Shown here: in pieces, positions 42,217 to 51,351 of the stretch
Layout: the number at the start of each line of letters is the position of its first letter
Numbering within the stretch: position 1 is the stretch's first letter
DNA from: Vibrio hannami
GTDB lineage: Bacteria; Pseudomonadota; Gammaproteobacteria; Enterobacterales; Vibrionaceae
Length of the DNA: 64,000 bases
Direction: 5' to 3'
Assembly: GCF_029589055.1 (NCBI RefSeq)
Contig: NZ_JARQZP010000007.1
Location: 806,001-870,000 of the forward strand
Position numbers and translations under genes: made by a program
The notes under the pieces: generated by a model
Seen by the model: the letters and a program-made list of their open reading frames with translations, nothing else
The model's database searches: none
Told to the model about the DNA's origin: nothing

Positions 42217-44469
42217 CTATTTTTTGTTACGACGAGGCTTAGCGTTGGGGTTGTTGCGACCCCCATTCCTGGCATTACTACCAGCCTGACTATTGCCAGA
42301 ACTGCGCTTAGATGCAGAGTTAGAGCCGTTGTTTTTCCGGCCTTTAGACTTCGGAGCTTCTTGTGAAAACTGAGCCTTAGTGTGCTTAGTCGCAAAGCGA
42401 TTGGCACCGTGACGACCTGATTTACGTCTTTGAGCCGGAGTTTTCGACTCTTTGTCTTCTGCCGGAACCAGACAGCCAGGTTTATCACCGATAAGGTATT
42501 TTTTACCCATATTAATCAGTGCTTCGCGAATCAATGGCCAGTTCGCCGGATCGTGATAACGTAGCAGTGCTTTATGGAGTCTGCGCTGACGCTCGCCTTT
42601 AGCAACAGGCACATCTTCTCGTTGCTTGTACTTCACTCGCTTCAGAGGGTTGGTTTCTGAGTAGTACATGGCGGTCGCATTACACATTGGGCTAGGGTAG
42701 AAGTTCTGTACCTGATCGCACTCAAAGTCATTTGCTTTCAGCCAAAGCGCCAGATTCAGCATGTCTTCGTCTTCAGCTCCCGGGTGTGCAGAAATAAAGT
42801 AAGGGATCAGGTACTGCTTCTTGCCAGCTTCCTGACTGTACTTCTGGAACATATCTTTGAAACGGTCATAAGTATCCATGCCCGGTTTCATCATTTTATC
42901 CAGAGGGCCTTTCTCGGTATGCTCTGGCGCTATTTTAAGATAACCACCAACGTGATGAGTAACCAGTTCTTTAACATATTCCGGTGACTCTACGGCCAAA
43001 TCGTAACGAACACCGGAAGCAATCATTATTTTTTTGATACCCGGAACTTTGCGTGCAGCACGATACAGATCGATGGTGTGCTTATGATCAGTATCTAGTT
43101 TGTTACAAATACCGGGGAAGATACAGGAAGGGTGACGACAGTTCTTTTCGGCTTTTGGATCGGAACAGCCAAGGCGATACATATTCGCAGTAGGGCCGCC
43201 AAGGTCCGAAATGGTACCGGTAAAGCCTGGAACCTTGTCGCGGATATCTTCAAGTTCGTTCAGAATTGATTCCTGAGAACGGTTCTGAATAATACGGCCT
43301 TCATGCTCTGTAATAGAGCAGAACGAACAACCGCCAAAGCAACCACGCATAATATTGACCGAAGTTTTGATCATATCGTACGCAGGGATCTTAGCTTTTC
43401 CGTACATCGGGTGCGGTACACGGGCAAAAGGTAGCCCAAACACGTAATCCATCTCCTCTGTTGTCAGAGGAATCGGAGCCTGATTCACCCACAGTTCGCG
43501 GTTGCCGTGCTTCTGAATCAGTGCGCGGCCTGAATACGGATTGGTTTCAAGGTGCATGACTCGGGAAGCGTGCGCATAGAGAATTCGGTCGTTGTTGAGT
43601 TTTTCAAAAGGCGGGAGCCTTACCGCAGAGCGGGCAGCATCATGGCGCGACGGACGCACTATTATTGGTTTGGCTTCTTCCGGGTTCTCCGTTTTAGAGT
43701 CGCAATCCGGCTCCGTCTGATACGGGTTAACAGGTATAAAAGCCTTGCCTGGTTTTTCGATTCTGGAAGAGTCGACAATCTTATAATCCGCTGGCGCTTC
43801 CGGTAGGTTTACTGCCGTGCCACGAATGTTGGTCATCTCAGAAATTGACTCGCCATCGGCCAGACGGTGAGCCACTTCAATCAGCGCGCGTTCAGCATTG
43901 CCAAACAACAAAATATCCGCTTTAGCATCAAATAGTACTGAGCGGCGCACTTTATCTGACCAGTAGTCATAGTGCGCCAGACGACGTAGGCTGGCTTCAA
44001 TCCCACCCAGTACAATAGGAGCCTCTTTGTAGGCTTCACGACACCGCTGTGAGTAAACCAGTGTCGCTCTGTCGGGACGCTTGCCACCTTCGTTATTTGG
44101 CGTATAAGCATCATCATGGCGCAGTTTTCTGTCAGCGGTGTAGCGGTTGATCATGGAATCCATGTTGCCCGCCGTGATACCAAAAAACAGATTTGGCTTA
44201 CCCAGCTTCATAAAGGCGTCTTTGCTGTTCCAGTCTGGCTGAGCAATGATACCGACACGAAACCCCTGAGCTTCCAATAAGCGACCAATAATAGCCATGC
44301 CAAAGCTCGGGTGATCCACATAGGCATCCCCGGTCACGATGATAATGTCACAACTGTCCCATCCGAGAGCATTCATCTCCTTACGACTGGTTGGCAGGAA
44401 TTTAGCGGTGCCAAAGCATTCTGCCCAGTACTTTTTGTGTTGATGAATTGGGGTAATATCGTTGTGCAT
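42217..44469 (-). CDS. ygiQ: YgiQ-family radical SAM protein
   Basis: This 750-aa protein has an N-terminal B12-binding-like region (CDIIIVTGDAYVDHPSFGMAIIGRLLE), then the radical SAM motif CFGGCSFCSITEHEGR near residue 373 and a Lys/Ser/Asn-rich low-complexity tail after about residue 670. The N-terminal FLPTSRKEMNALGWDSCDI is family-typical. The function is unknown. It converges on the EAL gene with a 10-bp gap. Long YgiQ of this size with a basic tail is normal in gamma-proteobacteria. Confidence 0.92.
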   Translation of the reverse strand: MHNDITPIHQHKKYWAECFGTAKFLPTSRKEMNALGWDSCDIIIVTGDAYVDHPSFGMAIIGRLLEAQGFRVGIIAQPDWNSKDAFMKLGKPNLFFGITAGNMDSMINRYTADRKLRHDDAYTPNNEGGKRPDRATLVYSQRCREAYKEAPIVLGGIEASLRRLAHYDYWSDKVRRSVLFDAKADILLFGNAERALIEVAHRLADGESISEMTNIRGTAVNLPEAPADYKIVDSSRIEKPGKAFIPVNPYQTEPDCDSKTENPEEAKPIIVRPSRHDAARSAVRLPPFEKLNNDRILYAHASRVMHLETNPYSGRALIQKHGNRELWVNQAPIPLTTEEMDYVFGLPFARVPHPMYGKAKIPAYDMIKTSVNIMRGCFGGCSFCSITEHEGRIIQNRSQESILNELEDIRDKVPGFTGTISDLGGPTANMYRLGCSDPKAEKNCRHPSCIFPGICNKLDTDHKHTIDLYRAARKVPGIKKIMIASGVRYDLAVESPEYVKELVTHHVGGYLKIAPEHTEKGPLDKMMKPGMDTYDRFKDMFQKYSQEAGKKQYLIPYFISAHPGAEDEDMLNLALWLKANDFECDQVQNFYPSPMCNATAMYYSETNPLKRVKYKQREDVPVAKGERQRRLHKALLRYHDPANWPLIREALINMGKKYLIGDKPGCLVPAEDKESKTPAQRRKSGRHGANRFATKHTKAQFSQEAPKSKGRKNNGSNSASKRSSGNSQAGSNARNGGRNNPNAKPRRNKK

Positions 44470-44592
44470 TTTTTGACCTCGGGTTGTGCGGACGGGAATT
44501 ATAGCGGTATGGAGTATGCGAAGCTAGCGCAAAATAGCTTGCGAGAAAAAGTGTGTTATTATCGGCATCCGTTTTAGGTTCCAAGCCAAATA

Positions 44593-45279
44593 ATGATCAT
44601 GTTTAATAACTTTTTATCCCTTATCCCACCTATGCTACTGGGAACACAACTTATCCTGACACTTGTTCTGATAAAGGGAGAGATCTGCCCTGGACAAAGA
44701 GGCCGCTTACATAAGCTATTTCCTGCGATTGGAACACTATGGCTGGCTTGCTCGACACTTCATGTGTCAGCACTCGGTGTTGCTGCACCTGTCTTCTATT
44801 TTTATTCTCAGGTTCAGACTAAAAAAACGCGTGATAAAGGGCCAATTTGGGTTCTGGCTATTGGTAACCTCTTTTCTGCGATTTTTGTGGGTGCTGAGTT
44901 GATGAAATTGACTCATATTTCAGCTCAGATCGCGGGAGTTCTGCTGGTCATTGTTCTTGGTGCGGTTTTCTCCCAGCTTAGCTTGAAGGTTGCCCGTTCA
45001 CGCCTGGATGCATTTCAAAAAATTCTTCCTTTGTCTGGTGTGGTGGGAGTGATGTTTCTGTTGCTGATGGTTGCACTGCAGAGCTTTAACCTTGACGAGT
45101 CTGTGCTGGTATCACTTTCTACCAGTATTTTTGCCGGGATAGCCACCTTAATTGCAGGAACGGCTGTCTGGGGATGGCATTTGTTGAGAGCATCGACGGC
45201 AGAAAAACTTCAACTTTCGATTGCTTTGGTATTAATTACTGCTGCCTGTCTGACTCTTCAGCCACTGTTTATGGTTTAA
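44593..45279 (+). CDS. multi-pass inner-membrane protein, unknown
   Basis: This 228-aa hydrophobic protein has about seven helices separated by short loops (such as the basic QTKKTRDKG near residue 77). It has no motif I recognise. A start at 44593 or at the ATG six bases later is possible. It is divergent from ygiQ across 123 bp and followed by the DUF4250 gene about 100 bp on. It looks like a conserved Vibrio membrane protein of unknown role. Confidence 0.7.
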   Translation: MIMFNNFLSLIPPMLLGTQLILTLVLIKGEICPGQRGRLHKLFPAIGTLWLACSTLHVSALGVAAPVFYFYSQVQTKKTRDKGPIWVLAIGNLFSAIFVGAELMKLTHISAQIAGVLLVIVLGAVFSQLSLKVARSRLDAFQKILPLSGVVGVMFLLLMVALQSFNLDESVLVSLSTSIFAGIATLIAGTAVWGWHLLRASTAEKLQLSIALVLITAACLTLQPLFMV

Positions 45280-45380
45280 GATTTGCTGTAAACCGTCGTA
45301 ACAGTCACTCTTTTCTGTAAAATTCCGGCTACTCTTATATTTGTGTACTTCGTTTTTTGGTCGCAAGAGGAGCCTTAGTC

Positions 45381-45581
45381 ATGGATTTAAGTGATGTCAC
45401 TAACCTGGACAGTACGATTCTATTGGGGATTGTAAATGAAAAGCTGCGCCATGAATGCAGCAGTTTTGAAGACCTTGTCAGTATGTATGAGATGGACGTT
45501 GAAAACTTAATCGGGAAGTTGGATGGATTAGGTTATCAGTACGATCCTTTAACTAACCAGTTTAAATCTTACGACCGCTAA
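45381..45581 (+). CDS. DUF4250-domain protein, 66 aa
   Basis: This small acidic protein fits DUF4250: the opening DLSDVTNLDSTILLGIVNEKLR, then FEDLVSMYEMDVENLIGKLDGLGYQY. It resembles a short helix-turn-helix-like regulator fold but has no proven role. The ATG at 45381 follows AAGAGGAG. A longer start 24 bp upstream has no ribosome-binding site. Confidence 0.82.
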   Translation: MDLSDVTNLDSTILLGIVNEKLRHECSSFEDLVSMYEMDVENLIGKLDGLGYQYDPLTNQFKSYDR

Positions 45582-45587
45582 CTGCTC

Positions 45588-45613
45588 GCTCTTCGCTGTA
45601 ATTAGCGGAGAGC
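45588..45613 (+). terminator. hairpin after DUF4250 gene
   Basis: GCTCTTCGCT pairs with AGCGGAGAGC around a 6-nt loop, with one G-T pair. There is no clean U-run (CAATTCTCT follows), so termination is probable but weak. Confidence 0.5.
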
Positions 45614-45650
45614 CAATTCTCTAATTATCCTGAAATAACCTATACTTTCT

Positions 45651-45688
45651 TAAAATAACTACAAACTTTTAAAGTTGTCATTATTTTA
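45651..45688. promoter_or_regulatory. long imperfect inverted repeat before binding-protein gene
   Basis: TAAAATAA-ct-ACAAACTTT on the left mirrors AAAGTTGT-ca-TTATTTTA on the right. The repeat ends just before the AGGGAAG ribosome-binding site of the gene at 45698. It could be an operator or an mRNA hairpin at the translation start. Confidence 0.45.
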
Positions 45689-45697
45689 GGGAAGTTA

Positions 45698-47426
45698 ATG
45701 CGTTTGAACCCTTTACACAGGTGGTTACTGATAATTCTGATTGCAAGTGGTACGGTTCATGCGGACGAGCCGGACGAGCAGCTTATTCTGCTTATTCAAC
45801 AGATTATTGAAAGCGACCTCAGCCATTCAACACTCACTCCAGTACAACAGAGCCAGGAACTGTTATGGTTTGCTCGTGCAGCCAGGCCATATCAGGGGAT
45901 GACGATACACGTAGTTTCTGAAGATATTCCAACCCATAGATTTGAATCTAATGTGCTGGCTAAAGCATTTAGTCAAATAACCGGAATTAAAGTGATACAT
46001 GAAATCACACAGGAAGACGATGTGGTGAAAAAGATGAGCGTGCAGATGGAAACGGGAATTAACATCTACGACGCTTATGTGAACGACCTAGATTTCATTG
46101 GTATGCACTCCCGCTATAAACAGGCGCGGCCTCTTTCTTTGCTTATGAGTCAAGACTGGAGCTCAATCACATTACCGACTCTGGATATTGATGATTTTAT
46201 AGGGATTGAATTTTCGAAAGGGATGGATGGGCAGATATACCAGTTACCGACTCAGCAATTTGCCAACTTGTACTGGTATCGTCACGACTGGTTTTCGCGT
46301 GAAGAGTTACAAAACCAGTTCAAGGAACTATACGGGTATCCGCTCGGGATCCCTCAAAAACTGGTCAGCCTATGAAGATATCGCAGATTTCTTTACCAAT
46401 ATCGTAAAAACGATTGATGGAAAAACGATCTGGGGGCATATGGATTATGGCCAATATGATCCATCTCTTGGTTGGCGAATATCGGACTCCTGGTTAAGCC
46501 TCGCTGGGGTAAATGATATACCAGATAAGACAACACCTTATCATTCTCAAGACCTGGTGGGGGACTGGGGCATTCGTGTTAAAGAGTGTCACCCCATCGG
46601 AGCCTCGGTTGCCCGTGGCGGTGCCCTGGATAGCCCAGCAGCGATATATGCAGTTAATAAATATGTGGACTGGCTTCATGAGTTTGCTCCGCCAGAAGCA
46701 AAAAATTTAACCTTTTCCACAGCAACAGACTATCTTGGTAAAGGTAATGTCGCCCAACAGATTTTTTGGTATACCGCATTTATTCCTTCAATGTATAACG
46801 AAAACCTAACGGACAGTTTCGGCGCTCCTTTATGGCGGGTTGCACCGTCGCCGAGAGGAAAATACTGGAAACCGGGTATGAAGTCTGGTTATCAGGATAT
46901 TAGCGGATGGACAATTTTGACTTCAACGCCAGACAAAAGAGCTGAAGCGGCGTGGCTTTATGCTCAATTTGCCGTATCTAAAAGTGTTTCCATGGAAAAG
47001 TTTTTGGCTGGTGTTACGCCCATCAGACAAAGCGATTTAAGTTCAGCGTATCTGAACAAAAGCAAAGAAAAGTGGGGAGGTTTACTGGAGTTTTACCTGA
47101 GTGAGGCGAGAGAGCACTGGACTCCTACAGGATTAAGCGTGCCGGACTATGCTGCACTTTCTAGTGCCTGGTGGCAGCATATTGGGCCTGCTGTAAATGG
47201 GGAGCAAACCGTTGAACAGAGCATGCATTCACTTGCAGAAGAAATGGACCGTCGAATGTCGATAGTTTCACGCAACAACGATATTGAATGCACTCCTAAG
47301 ATCACGGATGAAGTGAAGCGTCAGAAGCTTTTGTATCAAGACCACTCACCCTGGCGAACAAGGCTTGTAGAGGAGGAGCCCAAAACACTCTCGTATCAAG
47401 AGGCACTTGATGTATGGCGAAACTAG
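45698..47426 (+). pseudogene. ABC transporter substrate-binding protein, GlpV-like, frameshifted
   Basis: A secreted family 1 solute-binding protein of about 575 codons is split into two frames. The first frame (signal peptide to KELYGYPLGIPQ) runs to 46375. The second continues NWSAYEDIADFFTN... to 47426. Deleting one A from the five-A run at 46356-46360 joins them exactly. It resembles the long glycerol-type receptors (GlpV) with SQWTPTG/VPDYA-like C-terminal motifs, QLPTQQFANLYWYRHDWF and GWRISDSWLSLAG. No matching ABC permease is nearby. The shift may be natural decay or a homopolymer error. Confidence 0.8.
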
Positions 47427-48124
47427 CTATCCTGCTCCTGCTGTTCAGCAATATCGCTTTTGCTTCTGTCAAAATCTTTGTATATGACTATCCCCCTCTG
47501 GTTGAAGTGTCCGGAAACCAGCCTAAATCGGGGCTCTCTTATGAGTTGGTTGAACGACTATTTAATAAAGCTAATGTTCCTCACTATTACACTCAGCAAC
47601 CATTGAGAAGGGCGCTTTATAGAACACAGAACGAGGTCGACTCCTGTACATTTCCGGTAGAACGTAATCAGAATCGGGAAGCAAGCTACCGTTGGATAGG
47701 GCCTGTTGCGATCAATCGATTTGCTTTTTTCAGCTCGCCGGAAAGAAAAATAAGCCTGTTTACTCTTGAAGACGCAAAGCAGTATCAAGTTTCAGGATTC
47801 GCCGGAACAGGTATTGTTGATTACCTGCTAGAGAATGATTTTGATGTATTTGAAACCAAAAAGGTCGAGCATGGTTTGCAGATGCTGATTCATGACCGGG
47901 TGGAACTTTGGGTCTCCGACACGCATACCGCGAGTACTCTGGCAAATAAATACAGGATAAAACAACTGGAGCCGGATCTGACCTTTTTTACCGCAATAAA
48001 CTACATGGCTTGTAATTCCAATATGTCAGATGAACGTTTTGATGAACTTTCGGCAACTCTAGGCGTTATGTACCAGAGCGGCGAGGCTCAGAATATTCTG
48101 AAGATACACCTCATAGAACAATAG
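47414..48124 (+). CDS. secreted SBP_bac_3-like protein, 236 aa
   Basis: This is a small periplasmic protein with a signal peptide (about 1-17, ending FAS). The start overlaps the preceding gene by 13 bp, so it is translationally coupled to the GlpV-like reading frame. The body shows the solute-binding pattern (YDYPPLVEVSGNQPKSGLSYELVERLF; GFAGTGIVDYLLEN). There is no permease. It may act as a sensor or scavenging component. Ligand unknown. Confidence 0.72.
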   Translation: MAKLAILLLLFSNIAFASVKIFVYDYPPLVEVSGNQPKSGLSYELVERLFNKANVPHYYTQQPLRRALYRTQNEVDSCTFPVERNQNREASYRWIGPVAINRFAFFSSPERKISLFTLEDAKQYQVSGFAGTGIVDYLLENDFDVFETKKVEHGLQMLIHDRVELWVSDTHTASTLANKYRIKQLEPDLTFFTAINYMACNSNMSDERFDELSATLGVMYQSGEAQNILKIHLIEQ

Positions 48125-48144
48125 GAATACCTTAAACTATACTG

Positions 48145-49056
48145 TTATACCGTTCTAATTCCTTCCAGATGACTTTGTGATTGCTGTTTTGCGGTACTAA
48201 AAAATGCCTGCAAGTATCTTTTGTCCGTCTCTGAGGCTCTGGTGGCTGCAAATAACCTTCGCCACAAACCTTCGCCTAAAGGCTTACTAGTAATAAGCCC
48301 TTGTCTTGAAAACTCGCTTATTGCCCAGTTAGGTAATGCAGCCACACCTAATCCGGCAGATACCATTTGAACCAGCATTAAGGTGTTGTCTGCTTGTTTC
48401 CACCTTTCTGGTTCAATCTCGGCTGGTTGCAGGAACTGGTTATATACGTCAAGACGAGTTTTCTTAACCGGATAAGTCAGCATGGTTTGAGATGCTAAAT
48501 CCTGAGGTGAGATTTTTTCCCGATCGGCAAGTTCGTGAGTAGTGGACGTTATCAACCGCATTTCGAAATCAAACAGTGGCTCGTAATGAACATCTGAGCG
48601 AAGAACGATATCTGATGTTATCACTAAATCCAGCTCTCCGGCTTGCAGAGCCGGTATAGGGTCAAAGCCAAACCCTGAAGAGAAGTCGAGCGTTACCTCA
48701 GGCCAGCTAAGCTGGTACTCTTTTAACGCAGGCATTAACCATTGGTAACAGGAATGGCAGTCTATCGCCATATGCAATCTGCCGTGGGCCTCTTCTTTTA
48801 CGCTAGCCAGTTTTCCTTCAGCTATCGCTATTTTAGGCAGTATCTCATCCGCAAGCCTGAGAAGGATCTCTCCTTCAGACGTAAACTTGACCGGACGCGT
48901 TTTGCGTAGAAAAAGTTGCCCCCCAATCCTCTGTTCCAGTTCTTTTAGCTGATGGGAAAGCGCAGATTGAGTCAGATGCAGAGAGGTTGCAGTTGCTGTC
49001 AGTGAGCCTGTTTCCCTCAGCGAGGCGATGGTTCTAAGATGTTTGAGTTCTATCAT
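48145..49056 (-). CDS. metR: LysR-type regulator of methionine genes
   Basis: This 303-aa LysR regulator closely resembles MetR: MIELKHLRTIASLRETGSLTATATSLHLTQSALSHQLKELEQRIG (helix-turn-helix), AIDCHSCYQWLMPAL, SGFGFDPIPALQAGELDLVITSDI and YPVKKTRLDVYNQFLQPA. It should activate methionine-pathway genes in response to homocysteine. metE is not in the window, so it acts at a distance. It is convergent with the SBP_bac_3 gene (20-bp gap). Confidence 0.93.
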   Translation of the reverse strand: MIELKHLRTIASLRETGSLTATATSLHLTQSALSHQLKELEQRIGGQLFLRKTRPVKFTSEGEILLRLADEILPKIAIAEGKLASVKEEAHGRLHMAIDCHSCYQWLMPALKEYQLSWPEVTLDFSSGFGFDPIPALQAGELDLVITSDIVLRSDVHYEPLFDFEMRLITSTTHELADREKISPQDLASQTMLTYPVKKTRLDVYNQFLQPAEIEPERWKQADNTLMLVQMVSAGLGVAALPNWAISEFSRQGLITSKPLGEGLWRRLFAATRASETDKRYLQAFFSTAKQQSQSHLEGIRTV

Positions 49057-49118
49057 TAGCTGGCTTCATGCATATTTGAGTCTAATACAAATTAGCTAAT
49101 GTTGAGGGCGTTGTAAAC

Positions 49119-49158
49119 GGTGAAAAGAAAACGGGCTCATGAAAAATGAAGCCCGTTT
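49119..49158 (-). terminator. terminator for META lipoprotein gene
   Basis: AAACGGGCT at 49129-49137 pairs with AGCCCGTTT at 49150-49158, extended by CAT/ATG around the loop. On the minus strand it is followed by a U-rich TTTTCTTTT. It ends transcription of the META gene before metR. Confidence 0.75.
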
Positions 49159-49186
49159 AAAACTGTTCTAAGAATTTGCGCAGGTT

Positions 49187-49618
49187 TTATTTCCAGTCTG
49201 CAAGCTCAAAAGTCAAAGTGTGTTTGTCACTCTTTAGTTGCAAAGTATCCTTAGTAAGAATCATATCGCTCCAGTCACTTAACACTACACCCATGGCCAT
49301 TTCGACATTCATCTCTTCTTCCATGCACATTTTTTGAGTCATGCCCATCTGTTGGATACGGAATTGGTTGTCTTTCAATTCAGCCTGACCAAAAAAGTTG
49401 TTGCAGCCAGCGTTACCATTCGCAGACAGCTTCTCACCAATTTCCAGATTGGCTACAGGCAGGTTTCCCTGTGATTCGAATTTTGTACCGTCGATTTGTA
49501 CCAGGTTCCAATTGTGATGTTGAAGATCGGTTGCAGTTATTGTTGCCTCGTCATCGCCGTTGCTTTGACAAGCTGTTATCAATAAAGGAAGGGTAAATAC
49601 CGCAAGCAGTTTTTTCAT
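49187..49618 (-). CDS. META-domain lipoprotein, HslJ-like
   Basis: This is a 143-aa lipoprotein with signal MKKLLAVFTLPLLITAC and lipobox ITAC. The META-domain core is visible in LQHHNWNLVQIDGTKF, SANGNAGCNNFFGQAELKDNQFRI and MCMEEEMNVEMAM. It resembles HslJ, linked to heat and novobiocin tolerance in E. coli. The start at 49618 follows AGGATG; a longer reading adds nine residues before the signal. Probably outer-membrane anchored. Confidence 0.86.
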   Translation of the reverse strand: MKKLLAVFTLPLLITACQSNGDDEATITATDLQHHNWNLVQIDGTKFESQGNLPVANLEIGEKLSANGNAGCNNFFGQAELKDNQFRIQQMGMTQKMCMEEEMNVEMAMGVVLSDWSDMILTKDTLQLKSDKHTLTFELADWK

Positions 49619-49807
49619 ATGTTGCATCCTGAGTTGTTCCAACATTAAGGAAATAATTTGAATAGTATAGATTAATTGATGGGGAATATGTCAGGAGAAA
49701 GTGATACTTATGAGATATTTATATTGCCTTTAGCATATTGAGCTACTATTAACCTAACAGCTGAATAGTTACATAAACGCAATTATACCTCGATATAGGA
49801 ATAGGAT

Positions 49808-50059
49808 TTGGAGCAGTTAGAGTTCTTTAGTGTACCCAGCCCATGTATAGGGGTTTGCAGTCTCGATGAGAAGGGATACTGCAAGGGCTGTATGCGAAAA
49901 AGAGAAGAGCGTTTTAACTGGCTCAGCATGACACCTGCACAACAAAAACATGTAATTAAGCTATGCAGGCAGAGGTATCGGAGAAAAAGGCTACAAGGAA
50001 AAGAAAAGCCAGAGGTAAAATCGGATACTTTGGATCCTCAGACCGACATGTTTGAGTAA
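49808..50059 (+). CDS. DUF1289 protein, 83 aa
   Basis: This small basic protein has four cysteines near the start (PCIGVCSLDEKGYCKGCMRKREE), the DUF1289 signature, which may bind zinc or iron-sulfur. The only fitting start is TTG at 49808, preceded by AGGAATAGGA. The Arg/Lys-rich middle suggests nucleic-acid contact, but no function is proven. It is followed 81 bp later by the carboxypeptidase gene. Confidence 0.82.
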   Translation: MEQLEFFSVPSPCIGVCSLDEKGYCKGCMRKREERFNWLSMTPAQQKHVIKLCRQRYRRKRLQGKEKPEVKSDTLDPQTDMFE

Positions 50060-50140
50060 ATCGTAATAATTTATTAACAGCCGAAGATTTACGGAAGTCT
50101 TTATCTATAATGCTCCAGCACTTATCGGATGGAGTTTTAT

Positions 50141-51259
50141 ATGTTAAGGCCGTTTTCACTATTAACCACATCACTATTATTTTCTTCTGTTGTCTATGCT
50201 GTTTCCAGCCCAACTCCTAATCCTCCAGAGTTAAGCGCCAAAGGCTATGTTCTGATGGATTTTCATACCGGCGAAGTGCTGGTAGAAAAGAATGCCAATG
50301 AACGTTTAAACCCAGCCAGTCTTACCAAGCTAATGACCAGCTATGTTGCGGGGAAGGAGATGGAGCATGGCAATATCTCGATGGGAGATCAGGTTCGAAT
50401 CAGCAAAAATGCTTGGGCTCGTAACTTTCCGGATTCGTCAAAAATGTTTATCGAGGTGGGTAAGGATGTTGCCCTTGAAGACCTCTACAGGGGGATGATC
50501 ATACAATCCGGCAATGACGCCAGTGTGGCCATTGCTGAACACGTTGCAGGCTCTGAGGTCTCTTTCGTGGACCTAATGAACTCATGGGCCGATAAACTAG
50601 GTATGCACAATAGTTCATTTGCGAACCCTCACGGGCTGGACGCTGCAGGTTTGTATAGTACACCTTATGATATCGCGCTGCTCTCTCAGGCTATCATCAA
50701 TGACCTTCCTGATATCTATCCGATGTATAGCGAACGTTCGTTCACATACAACGGAATTACCCAACCTAATCGCAATCGCCTGCTTAGCAATCGCAGTCTG
50801 AATGTTGATGGTATGAAAACAGGTTATACCAGTGCAGCCGGTTATAGCCTTGTCAGTTCTGCGACTGAGGGCGATATGAGATTGATCTCGGTTGTAATGG
50901 GAACCTCAAGTCCTCAGGCAAGAGAGTCAGAAAGTGCTCATCTGATGCGCTATGGTTTCAGGTTTTTCGAAACCATCCAGCCTCATTCTCAAGGCGATAA
51001 AGTCTTATCGCAGAGGGTTTATATGGGGAAATCAGAGAACGTTGAGCTAGGTGTTTCTGAAGATGTGTTTCTTACTATAAAGCGATCGGATAAACGACAT
51101 TTTAGTGCTCAGGTAGAGGTTGATGACAAGATTAAAGCGCCAATCAATAAAGGGGATGAAGTAGGTTCGTTAGTATACCGAATCGGAGAAGAAGAGATTC
51201 ACCGTGTTCCTATGGTTGCTATGGAAGAGGTGGCCCAGGGGGAATATTCAGGCGCCTGA
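50141..51259 (+). CDS. D-alanyl-D-alanine carboxypeptidase, DacA/DacC type
   Basis: This 372-aa penicillin-binding protein 5/6-like enzyme trims pentapeptides in cell-wall peptidoglycan. It has a signal peptide (about 1-21), SxxK in NPASLTKLMTSY, SxN in QSGNDASVAIAEH and KTG in DGMKTGYTSAAGYSL, then a C-terminal beta domain and amphipathic tail (EEVAQGEYSG). The start at 50141 has GGAG 6-7 nt upstream; the ATG 12 bp earlier overlaps that site. Which Vibrio paralogue it is cannot be told. Confidence 0.92.
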   Translation: MLRPFSLLTTSLLFSSVVYAVSSPTPNPPELSAKGYVLMDFHTGEVLVEKNANERLNPASLTKLMTSYVAGKEMEHGNISMGDQVRISKNAWARNFPDSSKMFIEVGKDVALEDLYRGMIIQSGNDASVAIAEHVAGSEVSFVDLMNSWADKLGMHNSSFANPHGLDAAGLYSTPYDIALLSQAIINDLPDIYPMYSERSFTYNGITQPNRNRLLSNRSLNVDGMKTGYTSAAGYSLVSSATEGDMRLISVVMGTSSPQARESESAHLMRYGFRFFETIQPHSQGDKVLSQRVYMGKSENVELGVSEDVFLTIKRSDKRHFSAQVEVDDKIKAPINKGDEVGSLVYRIGEEEIHRVPMVAMEEVAQGEYSGA

Positions 51260-51304
51260 TAGACTGGGTTAAGTTGCTGATTAGCTCTTTTATTTAATGA
51301 ATAC

Positions 51305-51337
51305 AATGCCAGGGAGCTGATTTGGCTCTCTGGCATT
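51305..51337. terminator. strong terminator between carboxypeptidase and aguA
   Basis: AATGCCAGGGAGC pairs with GCTCTCTGGCATT (one mismatch) around a short loop and is followed by TTTTTT on the plus strand. It lies between convergent genes and may also slow transcription from the aguA side. Confidence 0.8.
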
Positions 51338-51351
51338 TTTTGATCGTAGAG

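Noticed and set aside
46356..46360. Programmed ribosomal frameshift in the GlpV-like gene
   Set aside because: Five A lack a proper slippery heptamer and no downstream pseudoknot or internal Shine-Dalgarno stands out. A base error or mutation is simpler.
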